Assembly: GCF_040026395.1 (NCBI RefSeq)
Contig: NZ_CP157278.1
Span: 1,364,001-1,428,000 of the forward strand
DNA from: Pedobacter lusitanus
GTDB taxonomy: Bacteria > Bacteroidota > Bacteroidia > Sphingobacteriales > Sphingobacteriaceae
Reading direction: 5' to 3'
DNA length: 64,000 nucleotides
A program made the position numbers and the translations under genes. The notes beneath the pieces are model-generated. The model saw nothing but the letters and a program-made list of their open reading frames with translations. It was not told the DNA's origin and made no database searches. This document shows, in pieces, positions 27,059 to 36,147 of this stretch (its first letter is position 1; every line of letters starts with the position of its first letter).

Positions 27059-28618
27059 ATGGAAACCGGTTTCAGAAAATGGATTATCGTTGCTACGATC
27101 ATCACTTCAACTATTATTGAATTAATTGATACTACCATCGTTAACGTATCTATCAATACGATGAGTGGTAATTTAGGTGCAGCGTTAGAAGATACGGCCT
27201 GGGTGATTACGTCCTATGCGATTGCCAACGTGATCATTATCCCTATGACCAGCTTTTTAGCGGAAAAGATTGGCAGGAAGCAGTATTACATAGGTTCAAT
27301 CGTTTTGTTTACCGTAGCCTCTGCCCTATGCGGCTTCTCGGATAATCTTTGGGAGCTGGTTGCATTCCGGTTTTTCCAGGGAATTGGTGGTGGTGCTTTA
27401 CTCTCTACATCACAATCCATTCTGTTTGAAACCTTTCCTGCAAAAGAGCGCGCAACTGCGAGTGGTATATTCAGTCTTGGGATCATTATCGGTCCTTCTA
27501 TCGGTCCGGTAATGGGCGGTTACATTGTAGATAACCTGTCGTGGCAATGGATCTTTTATGTGAATATTCCTATCGGGATCTTAGCAGCCCTGCTCTCTTA
27601 CATCTATCTTAAACCTACTAAAAAATCAGATGACGGCCGAAGTATCGACTGGCCCGGAATTTTTCTGCTCGCTGCAGGCGTAGGTTCACTGCAGGTGGTG
27701 CTGGAACGCGGCGAAACGGATGACTGGTTCTCGGCCACTTATATTATTGTATTAACCACCCTATCAATCATTTCGCTAACTGTACTGGTCTGGTGGGAAC
27801 TTAAAACACCATTCCCGGTGATCAACCTGCGGGTATTGAAGAGTGCAACCTTGTCCATCTCGGCTATTATGACTTTTGTTTTGGGCTTCGGATTGTTCAG
27901 TGCAGTATTTGTTTTTCCGCTGTATGCGCAACGTATCATTGGCTATTCTGCTTTCCAGACGGGAACCATGCTTTTGCCGGGCACTTTGATGGCTGCTATG
28001 ATCTCTCCATTTCTGGGCAAAATGCTTCAAAGTGGTATTCGTCCGCAATACCTGATTATTCTGGGTTTCGGTATGTCTGCCGTATTCGGCTATATGATGT
28101 CGGGGTCGAATCTGGAAACCGGCAGTGCTTACTTTTTTATCCCTTTGGTATGCAGGGGTCTTGGCGCTGCATTATTGATTGTCCCTTTAACGGCACTTGC
28201 GGTATCAGAACTCAAACCAGCTGAGATCCCACAGGGAGCGGCCCTGAATAATATGATGCGTCAGATGGGCGGTTCGTTCGGCATTGCTTTAATAAACACC
28301 TATATCGCACATCGCGAGGCTAATAACCGTACTGCATTAATCACACATGTTACAACTTCAGATCCGCTTACGATGATGCGGCAGGAAATTTTGATCCGCA
28401 ATTTTATGGCACATGGCTCTACTTACCTTCGTGCAGTACAGCAATCCCTGGGTGCACTGGAAAACACGGTGGTTAAACAAAGTTTTTTGCTCAGTTATAT
28501 GGATGCTTTTTTTCTGTTAGCGCTGCTAAATGCCTGTTGTATCCCACTGGTCCTGATGACGATAAAAAAACGGGAAAAAGCAAAAGCCGGAAAGTTAACT
28601 GTACCCGATGCGCACTAG
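27059..28618 (+). CDS. DHA2-family MFS exporter (EmrB/QacA-like)
   Basis: A 519-residue protein with about 14 membrane segments. The DHA2 drug-exporter signatures are IELIDTTIVNVSINTM (TMS1), RFFQGIGGGALLS (motif B) and GIIIGPSIGPVMGGYIVD (motif C). No membrane-fusion or TolC partner is adjacent. Its neighbours are an AraC regulator and a siderophore-interacting protein with which it shares a promoter motif. A role in exporting a siderophore or an iron-related toxic compound is therefore plausible; the substrate is inference. Confidence 0.9.
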   Translation: METGFRKWIIVATIITSTIIELIDTTIVNVSINTMSGNLGAALEDTAWVITSYAIANVIIIPMTSFLAEKIGRKQYYIGSIVLFTVASALCGFSDNLWELVAFRFFQGIGGGALLSTSQSILFETFPAKERATASGIFSLGIIIGPSIGPVMGGYIVDNLSWQWIFYVNIPIGILAALLSYIYLKPTKKSDDGRSIDWPGIFLLAAGVGSLQVVLERGETDDWFSATYIIVLTTLSIISLTVLVWWELKTPFPVINLRVLKSATLSISAIMTFVLGFGLFSAVFVFPLYAQRIIGYSAFQTGTMLLPGTLMAAMISPFLGKMLQSGIRPQYLIILGFGMSAVFGYMMSGSNLETGSAYFFIPLVCRGLGAALLIVPLTALAVSELKPAEIPQGAALNNMMRQMGGSFGIALINTYIAHREANNRTALITHVTTSDPLTMMRQEILIRNFMAHGSTYLRAVQQSLGALENTVVKQSFLLSYMDAFFLLALLNACCIPLVLMTIKKREKAKAGKLTVPDAH

Positions 28619-28711
28619 CTTAATGCAAACGCGACAATCGTGATGGTAAACTTATCGCTACAGCAAAACATATCCGTTACCAAACCTATTGAAAATAATT
28701 AAATTTGACTT

Positions 28712-29566
28712 ATGAAGACTATCCCTCTGCATATATTACAAGACAGAACCAGTTCTGGTTTACAGATTAAGAAATTCAGGAGGGAAGATCATCAGGTAGA
28801 TGATCCGGATACTGACGGGGCTCACCGCGATGATCACTATATTTTCTTTTTGCTGGAAACTGGTTCCGGCAATCTGATGATTGATTTTAAAGAAGTTCAA
28901 TTGTTGGGAGGCATGCTTTATTATATTCTCCCAACCCAGGTACATCACCGTATCCGCACTGTGAATGTAGATGGCTGGTATCTCGCTGTTGACATTGCGC
29001 TGATTCCTCAGGAATGCAGAAATGTATTTGAACGCGGGTTATTGCTTCAACGGCCTTATGAACTCAATGAGGTTCAGCTTAAGCAATGCAATAACCTGAT
29101 GACATTGTTTCATGAAAAATATAAAGAGAGCGATACCGATCCCTTTTATGCACCTGTTATCCATGCCCTGCTACAATCATTTTTAGCCATTGTAGCTGGT
29201 CATTATAATGAACATTCAGGTCTTAACTTAAAAGTATCACGGCGGGCTGAAATCTCCGGTCAGTTTAAAAACCTGCTGACGACTGAATTACGGTCTATCA
29301 AAAGTCCTGCAGACTATGCATCCAGGTTAAATGTATCAGAGTCTTATCTGAATGAGGTGCTTAAGAAAACCACGGGATTTCCAGTAAGTTACTGGATACA
29401 CCAGGAAGTGATGACCGAGGCCAAACGTCTTTTGTACTATAGCCGGCTTACAGTTAAAGAGATTGCCCATGAGCTGGGTTATGCTGATCACTCCTATTTT
29501 TCCCGTCTGTTTCGCAAACAGAGTGGCACAACAGCGATTGCTTTTCGCGATCAATACCGCAAATAA
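28712..29566 (+). CDS. AraC-family transcriptional regulator
   Basis: A 284-residue protein with an N-terminal cupin-like sensing domain (HHRIRTVNVDGWYLAVDI region) and a C-terminal double HTH (about 190-284): YASRLNVSESYLNEVLKKTT and VKEIAHELGYADHSYFSRLF, ending RKQSGTTAIAFR. A perfect TAAATTTG -7-like box at 28700-28707 lies only four bases before the start. Its genes on either side share an identical promoter layout, making it the probable activator of both. Confidence 0.93.
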   Translation: MKTIPLHILQDRTSSGLQIKKFRREDHQVDDPDTDGAHRDDHYIFFLLETGSGNLMIDFKEVQLLGGMLYYILPTQVHHRIRTVNVDGWYLAVDIALIPQECRNVFERGLLLQRPYELNEVQLKQCNNLMTLFHEKYKESDTDPFYAPVIHALLQSFLAIVAGHYNEHSGLNLKVSRRAEISGQFKNLLTTELRSIKSPADYASRLNVSESYLNEVLKKTTGFPVSYWIHQEVMTEAKRLLYYSRLTVKEIAHELGYADHSYFSRLFRKQSGTTAIAFRDQYRK

Positions 29567-29580
29567 TCCAATCATTACAG

Positions 29581-29626
29581 CGAAGTGACTATTTCTTTTG
29601 GCGTTAAAAGCAGGTTTCTTTGTATC
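29581..29626 (+). promoter_or_regulatory. Promoter/operator of the SIP gene
   Basis: CGAAG-N3-CTATTTC-N19-TTTCTTTG-N-ATC, the same elements with identical spacing as upstream of the MFS gene. The following leaders also match closely up to a shared ATGGAAAC start. Confidence 0.6.
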
Positions 29627-29643
29627 ATTCAAAAACATATAAC

Positions 29644-30336
29644 ATGGAAACGTCTATTTTACAACAAATTAAAAACAAAGCCGGCAGGCTCATTGAGTTG
29701 CAGCTGCTTAAAACCGGTCGGGTGCTGGAGGTACGTGCCTGGGAGTCCTCGGCTATGATAGAGATTGATCTGCATTTACCATTTGCCGATATCCAGCATT
29801 GGATTGAAGTGCCTTATATAAAATTCCGGGTTGGCAATTTATCCTTCAGGGATTATACACCATTTGGCTGGGATGCGGAAACGAATACCTGCTCATTACT
29901 TGTTGATACAGCACATGAGGGACCTGGGAGTGAGTGGGCGAAACGGCTTCGTACCGGGGATCGCATTCAATACCTGAAGATAGAAAGCACACATCAGTCA
30001 CCACATCCTACGGATTTCATTGTTGCTCTCGGCGATGCCAGTAGTCTTGGACATCTGTTGGCTATGCAGCAGCTGACCCTGCCATCTACCCGTTTTGATG
30101 GAGCCGTGCTCTTGGATAATCCGCATACCGGACAATTGTTTAAGGATTACTTCTCCTCTCCGGTAACTACACTGACTAAGCGAAGTGAATTGATTAGCTG
30201 GCTGAAGAAACAGAGCTATAACACTGCGCACACCTGGTTTTATCTGGTAGGAAATCAAGGTATGGTTGCTGAGTTACGTACGTTATTAAGAAGCCTGGGT
30301 TTACCCAATACACGTGTAAAGGGATTTTGGTCCTGA
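29644..30336 (+). CDS. Siderophore-interacting protein (FAD-dependent ferric reductase family)
   Basis: About 230 residues from Met at 29644 (METSILQQIKNKAG); an ATG at 29620 would add eight residues and fall inside the promoter box. The N-terminal FAD-binding barrel has FRDYTPFGWD (the R-x-Y-S/T motif that holds FAD) and the C-terminal part has FIVALGDASSLGHLLAM and FYLVGNQGMVAELR, as in the ViuB/SIP family that reduces ferric siderophores in the cytoplasm. It lies with an exporter and an AraC regulator, indicating an iron-linked group. Confidence 0.85.
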   Translation: METSILQQIKNKAGRLIELQLLKTGRVLEVRAWESSAMIEIDLHLPFADIQHWIEVPYIKFRVGNLSFRDYTPFGWDAETNTCSLLVDTAHEGPGSEWAKRLRTGDRIQYLKIESTHQSPHPTDFIVALGDASSLGHLLAMQQLTLPSTRFDGAVLLDNPHTGQLFKDYFSSPVTTLTKRSELISWLKKQSYNTAHTWFYLVGNQGMVAELRTLLRSLGLPNTRVKGFWS

Positions 30337-30428
30337 GTAATGTGGTGGGAGATTATTTACCCTATAGGTTATTTACTGTCATTGAGCAGGTTTATGATGA
30401 TAAGTTCCGGATAGTTAACCTGGAACTA

Positions 30429-31079
30429 TTACATCGGAAAAACTTTAATAATCTTCCCTGTTTGATTTAGCAGAACATGTTTTCCTTCTTTGGTCCAGGC
30501 TTCTCTTTTTCCCGCTTTGAGTCCAGTCACTTTAGAAAAGCGTTGCTGCCATTGATTGATGTATCCTTCCTCATATCCTCCGGTCCAGTACCAGTGTTCG
30601 CCGTCCATAACTTTGTGGCCTCCCAGTGTATATTTGGTTATTCCACCTTTAAACGGTTCGGCAAAATCAAAAGCGGCCGGAATAACTTTTTTCCAGTTTA
30701 GATCAGCGAATCCTATTTTATTATTCTCTACAAAGCGAAAAAGTCCTTCCTGTGGGTAATCGGGACCATTATCATAAATAAACGGGATTAGAATTACCTT
30801 CCCTGTCCTGTCAATTCCCTGTACTCCATTTTTACCGGAAACAAACGTATGCTCATAGAGTGTATCCGGTTCAAAGCCTGAGAAGTATTGTGCTGGAATA
30901 ACGACTTTACCGTGGCGGTTTTTGTAGCCCAGGCGTTCACCATCTTTTGTTTTCACTGTATAAGACAGTAAAAAATCCGTTCTTTTTTCCGGGTCAGAAG
31001 CAGTTTCTTTTTTCTGGGCAAAGGTGGTTAGTGCAAAAAACATGACCAGTGGCGTTAACAATCTCTTCAACATATTCAT
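30429..31079 (-). CDS. Exported WG-repeat protein
   Basis: A 216-residue protein with a signal peptide (LLTPLVMFFALTTFAQ). It has several WG-type repeats of the form G-x(2)G...G-x-VxIP-x-Y/F, seen in GYKNRHGKVVIPAQY, GIDRTGKVILIPFIYD and GFADLNWKKVIPAAFD. WG repeats are beta structures of unknown binding role, frequent in Bacteroidota exports. It stands alone, convergent with the siderophore-interacting gene. Met3 could also serve as start. Confidence 0.8.
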   Translation of the reverse strand: MNMLKRLLTPLVMFFALTTFAQKKETASDPEKRTDFLLSYTVKTKDGERLGYKNRHGKVVIPAQYFSGFEPDTLYEHTFVSGKNGVQGIDRTGKVILIPFIYDNGPDYPQEGLFRFVENNKIGFADLNWKKVIPAAFDFAEPFKGGITKYTLGGHKVMDGEHWYWTGGYEEGYINQWQQRFSKVTGLKAGKREAWTKEGKHVLLNQTGKIIKVFPM

Positions 31080-31221
31080 CTTTCAAATCCCGGTCAAGAT
31101 AAAATTGTTTTTCCAAAAAAAACAATTAACTCCAGATAGTAAGTTATAGACTGCCTAAAGACTCTTGAAATCTTGTACTATTTATTTATATTTATCAAAT
31201 AAAAGGAATGATATAAATAAT

Positions 31222-32142
31222 ATGACCGATGATTTCATGAATTCATTCTTTGAAGATTACCCACAAGCCCAAAGCGGTAGACTTACAATAGATGAGTTGA
31301 ATAAACTGATGATTGAATATCAGGATAAAATAAACAATAGTCCAATAGCAGATTTTGATGGATTAAGTCCAGAACAGATGAATGCTTTGCTTCATTCACC
31401 ATTTACGGCAGGTGGAATATTGCAATTACGTAAGGGAATGGATGATTATCTCGATCAAGTCCCAATATTTAGACTATCAGAATTGTTGATTTCAGAAATA
31501 TGGAATAGCGGCACTTTGAAACTAACCACCAAAGGTAATCTTCCAGTAAAAGTATGTGAATTACTTCATAACCAAAACCTGATAAAATGGGAATACGTGC
31601 ATTTTGTAAAGAAGGTAACAGAAGATGAAATTCCTTATATATGGCCTTTGAAACAATACCTATTAGATGAAGGAATTTTAAAAAAACGTAACAATAGATT
31701 GTCATTAACCAAGTATGGGGAGAAATTCATACTATTCTCAAAGGCAACCCGCTTTAATAATCTGCTCACATACTTTACAAGCCACTTTCACTGGGCGAAT
31801 TTTTACGATCTTGAGGACAACGGAAAATGTGGCAATCTGGGATGGGCTTATTCATTGGTTTTATTATCAAAATACGGTATGAAGTCCAATACCAGTGAGT
31901 TTTACAGTTTAAAGATAATCAGGGCATTAGAAAAAGAGTTATGGAACAGCTATCAGGAAAACATGAATAATGAAGCTATAAAAGATTATCATAACGCTTA
32001 CGCAATACGTTTTTTTGAATGCTTTGCAAATTGGTTTGGCCTGGTGAATATCGAACAAAAAAGAGATTATCTAATGTCTCTATCAAATCGGGTAGTAATC
32101 ACAAAATCAAGCTTATTTGATCATTTATTTGAGGTGATTTAA
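31222..32142 (+). CDS. Unrecognised protein followed by a minisatellite
   Basis: About 306 residues from MTDDFMNSFF at 31222; the frame opens earlier at 31165 but the extra part is not domain-like. GLSPEQMNALLHSPF (after residue 40) is a motif I have seen in uncharacterised Bacteroidota proteins. The central part (ISEIWNSGTLKLTTKGNLPVKVCELL) and NNRLSLTKYGEKFI look like two winged-helix-like segments. There is no signal peptide. Neighbours give no functional hint. A 24-base tandem repeat begins 29 bases after its stop. Confidence 0.65.
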   Translation: MTDDFMNSFFEDYPQAQSGRLTIDELNKLMIEYQDKINNSPIADFDGLSPEQMNALLHSPFTAGGILQLRKGMDDYLDQVPIFRLSELLISEIWNSGTLKLTTKGNLPVKVCELLHNQNLIKWEYVHFVKKVTEDEIPYIWPLKQYLLDEGILKKRNNRLSLTKYGEKFILFSKATRFNNLLTYFTSHFHWANFYDLEDNGKCGNLGWAYSLVLLSKYGMKSNTSEFYSLKIIRALEKELWNSYQENMNNEAIKDYHNAYAIRFFECFANWFGLVNIEQKRDYLMSLSNRVVITKSSLFDHLFEVI

Positions 32143-32170
32143 ATCCGGCTATCTTAGAATTAGTCAAAAA

Positions 32171-32328
32171 GCAAACCTAATAGTAATCCAACCAGTAAAC
32201 CAAATAGCCATCCAACAAGCAAACCAAATGGCCATCCAACAAGTAAATCAAATAGCCATCCAACAAGCAAATCAAATGGCCATTCAACAAGTAAACCAAA
32301 TAGCCATCCAACAAGCAAATCATTATGC
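32171..32328. repeat. 24-bp minisatellite, about six units
   Basis: Five clean 24-base units span 32195-32314, with a diverged unit before (32171-32194) and a partial one after. The consensus is GYAAAYCAAATRGCCATYCAACAA with variants. Units alternate between GT...ATA and GC...ATG types, giving a 48-base higher-order period. No reading frame with a proper start covers it, although all three plus frames stay open through the repeat because 24 is a multiple of three. Confidence 0.9.
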
Positions 32329-32394
32329 ACCCTGCAACCAACATGTAGAAAGAGATCCAGCTTTTACATTTTCTAAGGGTGGAATACTGGTGAA

Positions 32395-32477
32395 AAAATA
32401 AAATCGCCTGACACCTTTACGAACATTGGCCATTCTTCATGGGCGTAGTTCGTAAAGGTGTCAGGCGATTTTATTTT
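32395..32477. repeat. 30-bp perfect inverted repeat with 23-base loop
   Basis: The arm at 32395-32424 is the exact reverse complement of 32448-32477. The core CGCCTGACACCTTTACGAAC is G/C-rich and the ends are AAAATAAAA / TTTTATTTT, so it can terminate transcription in both directions, including hsp20 on the minus strand. The 30-base perfection exceeds what termination needs, so a repetitive element is possible. Confidence 0.85.
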
Positions 32478-32521
32478 CCCCTTTCCTTAGAAACAGAAAA
32501 GAGGATTTCTTTCGGAATTAC

Positions 32522-32956
32522 TTAAAGAACTTTAATCTCTTTATTTTCTTCCTTCACTTCAACCTTTTTCCCAATTGCAATCGTCAAAATCCCGTTCACA
32601 TATTCCGCAGAAATTTTCTCCGCATCAACACTTTCAGGCAAATTAAACGACCTTGCAAAAGACAAATAATCGAATTCTTTTCTGCTATAATTTTTCTTTA
32701 CTGCACCATCTGCTTCTTTTTTCTCAGCCCATACAGAAAGCGTGTCTTTTTTCAGGTTAATCTGAAAATCACTTTTTTCTAAACCAGGTGCTGCCATTTC
32801 GATGGTATAATTACTTTCAGATTCCAGAATATTTACTCCAGGAACTTTATTTATAGTATAATTTTTATTTAGCGCTTCACTGAACAAAGAATCAAAAACA
32901 TTGTTAAAGTAAGGTGCGTGGCTTCTTGTACGGTTGTTAAAATTTACTAATGTCAT
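32522..32956 (-). CDS. Small heat-shock protein, Hsp20/alpha-crystallin family
   Basis: A 144-residue cytoplasmic holdase. The alpha-crystallin domain runs from YTIEMAAPGLEKSDFQINL (about 50-68) to the final strand NGILTIAIGKK, with the C-terminal IKVL standing for the I-x-I/V anchor used in oligomer assembly. The N-terminus NNRTRSHAPYFNNVFDSLF is the usual Bacteroidota form. It is a single gene with its own short upstream region. Confidence 0.93.
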   Translation of the reverse strand: MTLVNFNNRTRSHAPYFNNVFDSLFSEALNKNYTINKVPGVNILESESNYTIEMAAPGLEKSDFQINLKKDTLSVWAEKKEADGAVKKNYSRKEFDYLSFARSFNLPESVDAEKISAEYVNGILTIAIGKKVEVKEENKEIKVL

Positions 32957-33031
32957 GGCTATAATCTCCTTTAATTTTTTATTTTTAAATATATAACCAC
33001 CTGTTCAACTCTTATACCAATCCAATAATTC

Positions 33032-33514
33032 ATGATATTTAAGACATTTTGGCATTCAAAAACAAAACAGACAGACAAAAAGTCAGTTAATCTAGGTAAT
33101 TTAGACAGTTTTAAGTATAAAACAGAGATAGAAACACGTTTTGCAGACTTTGATATGCTCGGTCACGTGAACAATGCCATATATTTCACCTATATAGAAG
33201 TTGCACGTACAAAATACTGGAATAATGCGATATCATGGAATTGGAGAGAGACAGGCATTGTGATTGCGCAGGCCTCTATGGAGTTTATCAACCCTGTTCT
33301 TATAGAAGATAAAATAAGTATCTATGTACGAACGTCAAGAATTGGTAACAGCAGTTTTGATCTGGATTATATGATTGTAAAACATGTTAACGGCGAAGAG
33401 GAAATTTGCAGTAAGGGAAAAACCGTCTGCGTGGCCTTTTCACATTCCACGAAGAAAGCTATCCCTATACCAGATACAGAAAGAGAGAAAATGATTGCCT
33501 TTGAGCAGCTTTAA
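33032..33514 (+). CDS. Acyl-CoA thioesterase (4HBT, hotdog fold)
   Basis: A 160-residue protein. ETRFADFDMLGHVNNAIYFT (about 31-50) is the 4HBT signature with catalytic Asp and the HVNN turn, followed by the long hotdog helix (YIEVARTKYWN). It probably hydrolyses an acyl-CoA; the natural substrate is unknown. The first 28 residues are polar and outside the fold. Its stop is one base away from the stop of the convergent RibD-like gene. Confidence 0.88.
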   Translation: MIFKTFWHSKTKQTDKKSVNLGNLDSFKYKTEIETRFADFDMLGHVNNAIYFTYIEVARTKYWNNAISWNWRETGIVIAQASMEFINPVLIEDKISIYVRTSRIGNSSFDLDYMIVKHVNGEEEICSKGKTVCVAFSHSTKKAIPIPDTEREKMIAFEQL

Positions 33515-33515
33515 C

Positions 33516-34079
33516 TTACACCGGCAGGTATTTATTCAGTATTTTCCCGTTTTTAAAAGTGATTGAATCTACCAGCTCTAATTTTTTCCGGTCATTAAAA
33601 ATAGAAAGTCCATTTCCGATTGCGACTGGATTTCTGACAATAAAATACTCATCAATAAGATCTTCGCTGATCAGTGATCTGACAAAATCGGCACCACCAT
33701 AAACCATAATATCCTTGCCTGGTTCTTTTTTCAGTGCCCGTACAACAGTAGCCAGATCGCCATTTTCCACTTCCACATTTCTGCCGGCAATAAATGTCTC
33801 TGTCCGACTGAAAACAATCTTTCTCATATTGACGATGAGTTGTGCTAAAGGCCGTGCCGGGTTATCAGGCTCATTGTCTGCCAGATTTTCCCAGTAACCG
33901 ATAAATCCTTTAGTCATCTTGCGTCCCATTAATAGTGTATCGCAGCTGTCGGCCAGCTCAATTACCTTTTGGAAGCCTAATTCATCTGGTTTGGCCAATA
34001 AAACCCAATCCTGTTCACCATTTGGTCCAGCTACAAAGCCATCAATGGTCATTTGCATCTGTAATTTCAATTTTCGCAT
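33516..34079 (-). CDS. RibD C-terminal/dihydrofolate-reductase-like protein
   Basis: A 187-residue protein: MQMTIDGFVAGPNGEQDW at the start, DTLLMGRKMTKGF and DIMVYGGADFVRSLI are the conserved segments of the RibD C-terminal reductase family (DHFR fold, NADPH-binding). Such stand-alone proteins are widespread with no assigned substrate. The gene is convergent with the thioesterase and has a 112-base gap to the upstream oxidase gene. Confidence 0.88.
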   Translation of the reverse strand: MRKLKLQMQMTIDGFVAGPNGEQDWVLLAKPDELGFQKVIELADSCDTLLMGRKMTKGFIGYWENLADNEPDNPARPLAQLIVNMRKIVFSRTETFIAGRNVEVENGDLATVVRALKKEPGKDIMVYGGADFVRSLISEDLIDEYFIVRNPVAIGNGLSIFNDRKKLELVDSITFKNGKILNKYLPV

Positions 34080-34191
34080 AGCAGTAATTTTAAATTGATA
34101 ACACCCTCGTTATCACAAATATCTACAGATTCTTTAGGATAATGAGGGTGTATTCACGACCAATCAGGAGGTAATTTATGCCATAAAAAAA

Positions 34192-35601
34192 CTAGAATAT
34201 TTTCCCTGGATTTAAGATTCCATTCGGGTCAAAGACATTTTTAATCCCTCTCATTAAATTAAGGTTGACCTCACTATATTTAATAGACATAAAATCTTTC
34301 TGAACAAGGCCTATTCCGTGTTCTCCGGAAATTGTCCCTCCTAATGCAGCAGTCAACTCAAACAATTCTACAATACCATCTTTCAGTTTGTTTTTCCAGT
34401 CTTCATCACTCATCCCTGCTTTGATAATATTGATATGCAGATTCCCATCACCAGCATGTCCGTAACAAACACTTTCAAAGCCATATCTGGAACCAATTTC
34501 TTTAATCCCGCCGATTAACTTTGGTAATGCAGCTCTGGGTACAACTGTATCCTCTTCTTTATAAACAGAATTAGACTTCACCGATTCGGCCATTGTTCTG
34601 CGCATACGCCACAATTCTTCTTTCTGGCCTGCTGTATCTGCAAAAAGCACATCAGAACAGCCAAACTCTTCCAGTACCGTATTTACTTTTTCGCAATCCT
34701 TAAATATGGCATCCAGGTTATCTCCGTCAACTTCTATCATCAGATAAGCATTTATGCCATCCTTAATATCAAAATGAATATCATCATACTGTACGACCCA
34801 CTCTACTCCTCTGCGCTCCATAAACTCCAGAGCCGAAGGCGTAATTCCTGCTCTGAAAATTGCGGATACCGCAGCACAGGCCTGCTCATTTTCGGCAAAA
34901 GATCCCAGCATTACTACTGTATTCTGTACTTTGGGAACCAGTTTGGTTACAATTTTAGTAACCACTCCCAACGTTCCTTCAGAACCAATCATCAATTGTG
35001 TAAGATTATATCCTGAAGCATATTTAAGTGTATTTGCTCCCGTCCAGATGATTTCGCCGGTAGGTAAAACAATTTCCAGGTTCAGGATATATTCCCTTAT
35101 CGTTCCATATTTCACCACCCTTGGCCCTCCTGAGCCGTGAGCCACATTCCCGCCAATAAAACAGGAACCTTTGCTTGAGGGATCAACAGGATACAACAGT
35201 CCCTGTGCATCCACCGCATTCATAAACTCTTCGGTAATTACACCCGGTTCTACAGTAGCCTGCAGGTTTTCTGTATCAATAGAAATAATAGCTTTGAAGC
35301 GCTCCATAGATAACAACACACCACCATAAACCGGCAATGCTCCACCACTCAGTCCGGTACCGCCACCTCTTGGTGTAACCGGGACATGATGCGTATTACA
35401 AAGCCTCAGTAATGCGGATACAGCGGCTGTATCAACCGGCTTAACGACAACTTCAGGCTCATAATGAAGATCCTCAGTTTCGTCATGACTGTAATCGGCT
35501 AACGAAACGTTATCAGTGAATACATTTTCTGCACCCAAAACTGAAACAAGCTGGGCCAGAAACCCGGGATCTATCTTTGTATAACTAGGAAGGTTGGACA
35601 T
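34192..35601 (-). CDS. FAD-linked oxidase, GlcD/D-lactate dehydrogenase type
   Basis: About 469 residues from MSNLPSYTKIDPGF (35601), seven bases beyond the folB stop. The FAD-binding PCMH fold shows TPRGGGTGLSGGALPVYGG and GGNVAHGSGGPR, then IGSEGTLGVVTKI, and the C-terminal cap has CYGHAGDGNLHINI and SGEHGIG with the active-site His residues. It oxidises a 2-hydroxyacid such as glycolate or D-lactate. No GlcE or GlcF partner is adjacent. Confidence 0.9.
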   Translation of the reverse strand: MSNLPSYTKIDPGFLAQLVSVLGAENVFTDNVSLADYSHDETEDLHYEPEVVVKPVDTAAVSALLRLCNTHHVPVTPRGGGTGLSGGALPVYGGVLLSMERFKAIISIDTENLQATVEPGVITEEFMNAVDAQGLLYPVDPSSKGSCFIGGNVAHGSGGPRVVKYGTIREYILNLEIVLPTGEIIWTGANTLKYASGYNLTQLMIGSEGTLGVVTKIVTKLVPKVQNTVVMLGSFAENEQACAAVSAIFRAGITPSALEFMERRGVEWVVQYDDIHFDIKDGINAYLMIEVDGDNLDAIFKDCEKVNTVLEEFGCSDVLFADTAGQKEELWRMRRTMAESVKSNSVYKEEDTVVPRAALPKLIGGIKEIGSRYGFESVCYGHAGDGNLHINIIKAGMSDEDWKNKLKDGIVELFELTAALGGTISGEHGIGLVQKDFMSIKYSEVNLNLMRGIKNVFDPNGILNPGKIF

Positions 35602-35608
35602 ATATATT

Positions 35609-35977
35609 TTAATGTTTCTTTTCGGACGTATAGGATAACTGAACAAAAGAATGGTGGATCTCTCCTGGCATAGGCGGATGCATTTTTTTGATGCCAGCCA
35701 CTGCAGTCAGTACAAATGGAAAACTCGAAATAGTTCTGTCTAAAATCAATTTAACAACAGATTCAAGCATTTTTTTGGTATTCCTCATTTCTTCGAGGAT
35801 AATGTTATTCAGGATTTCGTAGTTCACGGTTTTCTGTAAGTCCTCAGTATCGCCCGAAGGGAGAAAAGTTACTTCGACACTTACCAGAAACTCGGTTCCT
35901 GTAAGTTGCTCTTCCGGATAATAGCCATGAAGAGCAAAACATTTTACATCATTTAAAGCAACAGTTTGTAAATACAT
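35609..35977 (-). CDS. folB: Dihydroneopterin aldolase
   Basis: A 122-residue protein of normal length for FolB. LNDVKCFALHGYYPEEQLTG carries the conserved Gly-Tyr/Phe-Glu segment and the end contains KMHPPMPGEIHHSFVQL, with Lys in the usual catalytic place. It cleaves dihydroneopterin to the pterin precursor of folate. It precedes the GlcD-like gene by seven bases; the two are probably one transcript though functionally unrelated. Confidence 0.9.
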   Translation of the reverse strand: MYLQTVALNDVKCFALHGYYPEEQLTGTEFLVSVEVTFLPSGDTEDLQKTVNYEILNNIILEEMRNTKKMLESVVKLILDRTISSFPFVLTAVAGIKKMHPPMPGEIHHSFVQLSYTSEKKH

Positions 35978-36044
35978 AAAGATCGGATTTGTGCAACAAA
36001 ATTAATTTTTTGATTGGTTTTAGCCAGCCATTACACGAAATTAT

Positions 36045-36052
36045 TACCTTTG
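36045..36052 (+). promoter_or_regulatory. -7 promoter box for the acyl-CoA dehydrogenase
   Basis: TACCTTTG is a perfect Bacteroidota -7 box, 95 bases before the start codon. No clear -33 TTTG is at standard spacing. Confidence 0.4.
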
Positions 36053-36147
36053 AAAACAAGCTTCGGATAATAGTTATATAATAATACGAAAAGATTTATA
36101 TAATGTTGCCGGGCAGCAAGCCAGCTCAACCAAATATTGTGTAAACC

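Noticed and set aside
32171..32328. CRISPR-like array
   Set aside because: The units are contiguous with no spacers between them and no cas genes are near; it is a minisatellite.
34101..34151. 14-base inverted repeat between the GlcD-like and RibD-like genes
   Set aside because: It has a mismatch, a 23-base loop and no T run, so I do not call it a terminator.
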